A stretch of DNA of 64,000 nt from the NCBI GenBank assembly GCA_013398015.1, contig VZRR01007842.1, positions 1,129,391 to 1,193,390 on the forward strand, read 5' to 3'. The position numbers were made by a program, and so were the translations under genes. Under the pieces are notes generated by a model. It saw only the letters and a program-made list of their open reading frames with translations, was not told where the DNA came from and did not search any database. Shown in pieces: positions 26,401 to 35,400 of the stretch. Position 1 is the first letter of the stretch. Every line of letters begins with the position of its first letter. Source of the stretch: Oreocharis arfaki. Lineage: Eukaryota; Chordata; Aves; Passeriformes; Paramythiidae.

Positions 26401-29400
26401 TTACCAGAATGGAAATAAAGCATTACCACAGCTGATATAAATACATTCCTTAGAGTTGCAAGTAACTTACTTTGTCTCTACTTTACTCTCTTATGAAAAA
26501 TTACAGCTTAGTGAAATCTCAAATTTTTCATAAGGAAAAAAATATCAACACTGAAAGTTTGCCCCCTTTTTTTTTTTAACTGAAATTATACAAGTCTGTT
26601 ACTTTCGCAGCTCCAGGGTAGGTTAATTTTTTATTCTTCAAATACTTAGCTATGAAAATATCTTTCTGTTCAGTACTTATTTTGGGTATATTTGAGTGGA
26701 TAAAAACCACTCAAATATAATGAATCCATTAAAAGGAAAGTTTATCTTCATGTAAAAAACGTCTATAGTACATGCCCAAAACTCCTGTTAGCACCATGTT
26801 CTGGAACAAGCACTGCACAATGTGAACTATAATAATTCCCAATGAAAAAGCAGCTGATAGTCCCTTTCTCAGCATGTGGTCTTCAAGGTACATTAAAGCT
26901 CAAATAAGAGCAAGTTTCAAGCTGATGATTTGCTAGTGCAAATACTCCAAATAATGGTTTAAAAAATACCTATCAAGACTCCAGGAACTACTTGCGCAGA
27001 GCATTAAATGACACTACAGCTTAGACAGGAAATTATCATCACTCTCTGTACCTAAGCAGGCAGAGGCAGACTGCTCCAGGAGATAAAGCACAGCAAGCAT
27101 TAAAGTCACCTCTCCTCAGAAGCAACAGTGAGCTGCTGTTTTACCCCCATCCATACTGCACATCACGGGTGTCATGTGCCACCACACGGATCATACACAC
27201 AAGTACGGAGGCAGGGCATGGACTGACAGTATGATTGGCCCAGAGCTCCAAGGCCTAGAAGTTTTCATGCAGATTTATGAACCAAAACCAATTTCAAAGT
27301 CAGCTATTGGGTGCAATTTCTGTGAAAATCGGGCTGAATTTTAACACTTCTTTGCCTCAGATAATGTCAGAGAGCTTCTTCACACTGTGTACCACACCAG
27401 CTTTCCAAATGTCCCTCTGAGCTGAAAAAAAAATCATAGCATTCTAGCTAAAGCCCAAAATAGGTTTGGGCTTGGCTGCATACTGCTTGCTGACTCAATT
27501 ACAGGGAAGTGAAAGCAATGAATTCTGAAGTCTCACTAGGAAGCTGAATAAAACCAGAGGAGCCTTGCTCTCTCAGCACCTGACTGTAGCTCTGCCTGTC
27601 TTGAGGTGCAGATAAACAACTGTGCATCATTTCAGGATCTGGACTCACCAAAGAAACTTAGCTATGGATCTCACAGTGTAGGACCAAGACTGACCACACT
27701 CATTTCAACGACACACCACCATAATCCCCGTATCCTGTTTGGACTTGGAAGTATCAGTGCAGAACAAGGAGGAGGAAAGGGATTAATTGCTTTAGGAGTG
27801 TGTTATGATAGGAAGGCAGTGACTAAGCTACTTTATCCATAGTAAGGGAAGAAAAACCAAAACCTGATCAAACTGCAGGTAATTAGGATTCAATGATTAT
27901 GCTAGAACAGAACAAGCAGTTCAGTTGGAACGGACCAACAATGACCATCTAATCCCACTGCCTGACCATTTCATGTTATTAAGGGCATTGCCCAAACATC
28001 TATATCTTAAACACTGACAGACCTGGGACATCAATCACGTCTCTAGGAAGTCTGTTCCAGTGTTTGACAACCCTCTTGGTAAAGAAATGCTTCCTGATGT
28101 CCAGTCTGAACCTCCCCTTGTTGGGGTGGGTGAGCTGGCAACGGTAGAAGCTGAGATGCNCTGGTGCTCTGCCAGCCCCCTTTCTGTTACCCCTTATAAG
28201 CTTGTACAGGAGGCCTGCTCGGCCTCTTCGCCTCTGACCTCTTCGGAATAAACCTTTCGGAACTCATGCAGAGAGCCCTCCACGCTCCTTGCCTCTGGTA
28301 ACACCTGAGCTATCCTGGCCTGGGTGCAGGGCTGTGTCTCAGTGCCATCCATCGGCACGGGGGCTGGAAGTCGGCCTGCGAGGTGCCGAGCTGCACCCCC
28401 AGGGCATCCCTTGCAGGGGATGCTTTCGGGTTAACGCGGCGATTTCAGCCACCCCACAGCACCCCGCACCAAGTGGCGCCCAAACAGGGACATCCTCTGA
28501 TGCAGCTTTGAACCATTCCCATGCATCCTTTCACTCTATACCAGGGAGGACAGCTCAGCACCTCCCCTCTCCACTTCCCATCATCATCTGTAGAGACCAC
28601 TGTGGTCCCTCCTTTAATTCTGTCAGGTGAACTGGAAGGTCAAATGCTGGATTAACTTCCATTTATTCCTCTTTAATCTCAGTAAAACTTCTTTGCTCTA
28701 CCAAATGAATAATGCTTCCTATGGTATTAACTGACATAACACAGTAGCCATTGACTGAGATTCATGTGTTGAAAGCACACACCAATCAATTCCACATGAA
28801 ACAAACACCATTTAAAAAAATAATTTCTTAAAATACTGGAAGCATGTATTTATCTCAGCATGCTCTCCTGTTGATCACTCACTTTATCGATGTGAAGAGG
28901 AAAAAATAAATAACTCAACATTTCCTGATGGTAGTGGCCAGTATTTTCTCAAAATAGATATACAGCATGGGAAAGATATATTTGTGTCAAGATGCAGCAG
29001 AAAAACTACAGCTGCTAAAGCAGCCAACTTCTAAGGACCCCGTGACTGCCAAATGAAGACTGAAAGGAGGATTACCACAGGCTGACACAACCACATCACA
29101 CACCTGAGCTTTGCAAATTCCGCCACCTCTCTACTTGCTTCCTAAAAGAATGAAAATTCCTTGTCTTGATTTATACAGCCCTCAAAGGTAACCTGAAAAA
29201 GAAAAAAATTGCATTTGACCCTTTTTGGTTTGCTTTCTTTGCTAGTTTAAAATGCATGAAGAGCATCTTGAATAGACTGCTCTCTCTTAGGTTTATTTAT
29301 ATATTTAACTATCAGTAAGAGGAAGCCCATTTTTACTGGAAGTTTTATTTGCTCTCTGAAAAATACTGGTTTAATGCTTTTTCAAGCTGTACCTGGAGGT

Positions 29401-32400
29401 ACAAGAGGGAGACTCACACTCAATGATCAAGTTCAGAAAAGAAGGTGTGCTAAACAAAAGCTGACACCTTTAAAACCAAAAGTCAATTATCCCTTCAAAT
29501 GTATTCTTGCTTTCTGGTTTCCTAGGCACCTGAATCCTACCAAGCTGCCTGCCATTACTGACATGACCTTCTAAAGCAGAGAGGTTAAAAATGTATGTAT
29601 CACATAGAGGAAGCAATCGGCAAAAAACCAAGCCAATAAAAACTCTACCCACCAAAGCAGTTTGGGGACTTCTCTGCATTTACAGATTTAAAAGAGAGCA
29701 AAGGAGCAAAAGCCTTCTTTTCTTCTGCAGGCCAGAAGAAACATTCAACATTATTATGGTAATAACAGAAAACCAAATGAGAACCAGGGTCATGTAGAAA
29801 CTCAGGGAGTACACGAACATGTACTTAGAAACAGGATAATCTCCCAAGAGTTCACAACTTAAAACAACCACCTATTGTTTCTCATGTTTCTCTGATCCCT
29901 CCTAGAAAGTTATGCTCCTCTTGAAAATGAAGGCTCACCTGACTGGTGACTTCAGCTGCCTACTGAAAGGCTGTAGAGAAGATGAAGACCAACACTCCTC
30001 AGAGGTATTCCATGGCAGAAGGATGAGTGGCACCAGACTTGGGAGAAACCCCAGCCAGACAAAAAGACCGTCACCATGAGGCTGTTCAGACAAAGCACAG
30101 GTGCCCAGACGGACTGTGGAGCCACCATCCTTGAGGGTATCAAACATGACTGAACAAAGCCCCAAGAAACCAGATACAACTGAAGCTGCTATGAGGAGCT
30201 TGGATATAGGCACCCCCTTCAACAGACAAGACTTGTAGGCATCTTTCAGGATGATGCTCTACAATCTCACCTACCCAACTTGAAAAAACAAAAAAAAGGA
30301 ATGTACCTTCTACTCAAATAGCATTCACATTATAAGACCAAGCTGAGATTAATGAGGTGAATCGTTCGTGTTTGGGCTCAGATGCGATTAACTTCTCACA
30401 AAATACAGGCAGGATCTTACTAAAGGAGTTTCAGTCTCAGTAGGTCAGTTTTGGTTTAGATCCTCTTTAGATACTGCTGTCAGCATCTTGCTGAACAGGG
30501 CCCGGGCAGAGCGGGCCAGTAACACATCAACACCGCTGGAGGTGCAAGGACCAACTTGATACCGGTGCAAAGTTTAGCAGTTTTCTAAGGTGTCTCTGGC
30601 CTGAACAAGTCTGAGCAGTTGCCCTCCAGCAGTTCCCCTTCAACTGACACCATTCTGCAGTTGCCATGCCAAGTTCTCTCCTGCCTTATGAAGGGCTGCT
30701 GCCTGCCACAAGTCAGACATGGTGAGATGATGAGAGCAATGCAGGGTGCGAGCAATGCTGTCCAGCAGCAGAAAGGCAGAGGAGCTGTCATAAGAAAGCT
30801 CTAGACTGTGATCTTGGTAAGAACGAGGCCACAGATGCTAACTCCAGAGCCCTCAGGCCACTGGTAGACCTTAATGGCTCTCTACCAGCCCTGTGTGAGA
30901 CCTCCAACCTATTGTGGGGGCATTCTTGGAAGTCTGGCCTGTCCCAGTCTGAGTCAGCACAGAGCCATTTCAGAAGCATCCTGATAAATTACATGGTTTA
31001 GCTGCAGACCAGATAAGCTAACCAAGAATAATGGAGAGATATATGGACATCCTTCAAGACCATTATCCTATCCTAATTCATATACATGTGATAACAAATT
31101 AGTATTTCGCTTCACAGACCTGATGTGACAGAAGTAAACCACAGAATTATATAAAAAATGGTATTAAAAATTGCCTTGTCTAGTATATTTCCTTTTAGAT
31201 TTATTTTACAATGAAAGTGGATACTACTCCCGTTCAATTCTAGCAATTAAAAGCAAGTTACTTTTAATTTTGGTGCCTGTGTCCAAACATTCAAAAAATA
31301 AACTGAAGGGATTTGTAACAAGTAGGCAACAAACCTGACTAAATCTGTGGAAGGAAACTGAGAAAACCACTTCAGCTTAAGCTCTAACCACACACAAAGA
31401 CAAAAGAAACCAGCTCAAACTGTTTGCTGTCCTGGACAGACTTCTTTACACTCAGAAGAGAGGTGCAGAAGCATCACTGACAGACAGTATCACAACCACC
31501 TGCTCTGTATGGCTGCTTCTCAAGTCTGTGCCAGAAAAATGCCCTCCTGAAACAGGAAGTGCTACTGAAGACTAAAGACTGGAGGTCCTCTGGGAATTGT
31601 TCGTGCTTAACAGTCTTTAACCAAGTGTTCACAGATGACAATACAGCCTGGGACAGCCACAGCTGGAAGTGTTCCACATTCATGAGGTGTTCTGCATCGC
31701 TGTGGCGTCAGCCACACAGCTTTTGTCCAGTTACTGAACTGGCATTCCCATCATTGCCACTATTAGAAACTGAAGCATTGAGTGCTACAAGATATTCTAC
31801 AGCTTTTGGGACCCTCCATCTGTGACTGGTATTTGTTGCTCTGGACTGCAATCCACAGACACATGTCCTGCAACATGCACAGTCCCAAAGTTCTCATCAT
31901 CCAGAGGAACGAGAGAGTCAGGGAGAGGAGACTGAGCCACAGAGGAATTTCACAGCTTATTCATGGGAAAAATAGTATGTTTATAACAGCGGAAGAAAAG
32001 GAAACACTTGGCATTATTAATATATTCACCAGTCTCCTTCTTCCCCAGTATATTGAACAATAAGGTTTGTCCCTCATTTCTTCTGCTTAATGAACACTCG
32101 TTAAAGCATTAAGAAGTACAAAAGAAAAAAGACTCCCAGATATCACACTATGAGGCTAATTGACTGGATTGAACTGCTCATTTTTCCACATTCCTCACAT
32201 CTGAAGAAGTCACAGCAGTAACATCAAAAGCAGTAGCTGAAAAAACCTGATCAATGAGCCCTTAAAAAGAAAATTCAGATAGATAGAGCAGAGGCAGTCA
32301 TAAAGCACCAAGGCCCTACAAGTCCCTGACCCAATACCTGCTGAAACATCCAGAAGCGGGGTACTTGATGCATAGAGGAAATGAAGGCACCCATATTATT

Positions 32401-35400
32401 CTTTGTTGCTCAGCTTGCTTCCCACCTGCCCTCCAGTACTGTTGAAACCCTTTGTCGTGAGTCATACAGGATCCCGACCCTCCCAGAAAAACCTGATCAG
32501 AAGGCTGCCTTTCATAGAGGTGAGGATCTCAGTGTCAGACCCAGTGCATCCTGACACGCTGCTGCTGGGCAGGCCCACCCTGGGCAACACAGTTCTGGCC
32601 ATGTTTTCTCCCTCTTGTTTTTGTACTTGGAGCAATTGCTTTCATGAAAGCCTATTTCACTTCTACGCAATCTTCTCCATCTCCTCCCTCCATTGTCTTC
32701 TCACCTCTTGCATCAAAACCCAATTTAGAAATTGGTCAATACTGAGAAATTCAGATGAAAACATGGTTTACCAGGGCAATTCACTGCAGGTTGGTCCTGG
32801 CACTCATGTCCCCAGGGAACCCTGGCCCCCACTGTAGCCACGGGCACCTGCAGGACGGCACCGGGTGTCCTCACACATCAGTCACACACTGTAAATGCAG
32901 TGCTTACCAAGGTGCCAGATACACTGGGTGCAATCACACACCCTCAAAAGGCTCGACTGGCTGCAGAGCACAGCTGGGAAAGGCTGTTCCATATGGACCT
33001 TCTTTAAGCTAAGGGATCTTTGTGACAGCAGAGGTCAGACATAAAAGACTCAAACAACTTAGAGGATCGCTAAAAGAGACATATGTGAGTAGAGGGGCAT
33101 TTTAATTCTTTTGCTTTCACACATTCCCAGGGATGACAGCAACTCATCTGCACAAACTAAAAAAAGAAAATAATTCAGAGCTTTATCTTAAAAATTCTTC
33201 CTCCTCAATTACTCAGTAATTGTTCTTGCGAACAGAAACAAAATCATGATGGAAGCAAGCAAATTCCAAGCTAACAAACATGGGCAATCAGTTATGAATT
33301 CCTGTAAAACACAGGAGGGGCTGTGAGGATATCCATGTTTTGGTATCACAGGACAGAAAACTGGAACAAAGAATGCAACTGTAGAAATGGATATGTCTGT
33401 ATCTTGAGAGACCCTGTAATACAGAGCGCACAAGGAGCTATTAACCACAGAAACCCTTTTTCTAAAGATTATTTGGAACAAGAGACAAAGAAAAGACACT
33501 CCTGGATAGAAAATGCATAAACATTAGCTACCAATGGCCAAAAATAAATGTCAAATACCCAAACCAACCATAGAATACAACACACAACCAGTTTCTACAA
33601 ATATCAATAATATACTTCCTCATGATAACTGAACTTCAATAGCATGATCTCCCAAGATTTTGTTATTGCTATTCCCTACCTCAACTAAAGCTTTCAAGGC
33701 CTCCAGCTTTGCTAGAGAACACACACTGCAGTAAAAGTACCTAAAAACCCGATAAGCTTTACATTTCCTCTAAACCACTGCAGAGACCTCCTACATAAGC
33801 AGGACACTCTTCAATCACCCCAAGCACCACATCTCTTTCGAAGTTCTGTAACAGCTGAATAAGAAATTATTTTCTTGTATTAGACTATTTCTACTTCTAG
33901 ACTTAATAGCAAGTAACTCAAAATACAACAGTACACTAAGACTTGCTTTAGAATAAACTATTAGATGATTATCTACATCCTTCTATCCTTCTGCATCCTT
34001 CTACATCCTTCTGATGGATATCTTCAAAGAGCACAAGATACAAACTAATGCAGAGTTCACTGAACAGGCTTTACAGTATTTTCTGCATTACTGCTGACAT
34101 CTTGCTTTTTACAGCTTTATGAGGGGGTTTTTGTATTAAAAATAAGCTGTTCAAACAATTAAAGTTTTTTTCTCTTTCAAAGCCGATAAGCTTTAATCAT
34201 GATTTTGTTTTCTAAATCACAGCTATCAACACTGCTTGTCCCAACTCTTTGGCAAAGTTACAGGACTGCAGGAAACACAGTGCACTCAAAAGCTGCTGGC
34301 CTTGGAGCACACAGAAGCAATCTCCGCTATTCAAAGACTATTTTGTGCTCTCTTATTTATAATGGTGGCTTAAAGATGTTTAGCCCTTAACAGTACATAC
34401 TAAAGACAAAGGCTTAGAGCCTCAAGGGGTTTACACAACTTTAATCTCCCAGTCCCCCACTTGCCATTGTGTGGCTGGGCTGGCACTAAGCAGAAGCCCA
34501 TGGAGGCTGTGCATTAATTGCTGCGCAAACGAAAAGAGCAGGTCACAAGTTCAAGCAGACGAAGGAAGGCTGTTAAAGCATGGAACTTTTTGGCACAGGG
34601 TGCTGGGCAAGATAAAAGCTTGTGCCTTGAAGTTCTCTAAGCTCTACTCTCTGCCCAGCTTGAGCAAGACCAAAGAAAAGGAGCCAAGTAAGAGCTTTTG
34701 GCCTTGCACTTCAGTGAAGGTAAAGAACTTTGCTCTCAATACTCCTCTTAATTCAGGAAACTACAACCCTACCACCAAGGCCCTACAACCAGAGTCGGCT
34801 TTTTTTAGCCCCCCCCCCAACAGCTGCTCACAGCCTTTATTCCTCCTTTAACCGTAGATGCATCATGTACTCCCCTCCTCTATACAGAACAAAGAGCACA
34901 CAAACAAAGCCAAACCACTTGCATGTGTAGGCACATTTTGCCCTGAACACCAGTGAGAGAGCTACATACAGAAGACATAGCTGCTCACATCTGCTTCATC
35001 TTTCTTACCAGCAAAAGAGCCCTCCAGTTTTGCAAACATACAAGAAAATGAGTCTTGGCTTCTGATGTGCCCTCTTTCTTGCTTTCTTTCTGCCCACTAT
35101 TTTGCTCTCCCCTTCTGCTTCCTTTCTTTCAAAACATTATGGAACTCCTTGCTAGGTAACTATTCCTAGCTATCAAATTCCCACTTGGATGATTTGACAG
35201 TCAGAGAGAATATAATGTGTTTTTCCCATTATGAGCAGGCTCTGCTCTATTAGCTGTGTCCTTATAATCAGGTCCATCATAAAATTATACACAGTTTACA
35301 TAATAGAAATTTTATCAGGAATATGCACTAAACTTCCTAAAATTTCCAAACCCATTATGAACGTACTTCATTCAAAACGTCAGTTTCCAGTGATATTAAC

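Noticed and set aside
28119..28491. Interpretation as a provirus with gag/pol/env
   Set aside because: CR1 sequence resumes within about 10 nt of the primer binding site, so there is no room for internal genes.
34471..34851. Plus-strand 126-codon frame
   Set aside because: No family resemblance, no promoter, and it lies in an intron of ordinary composition.
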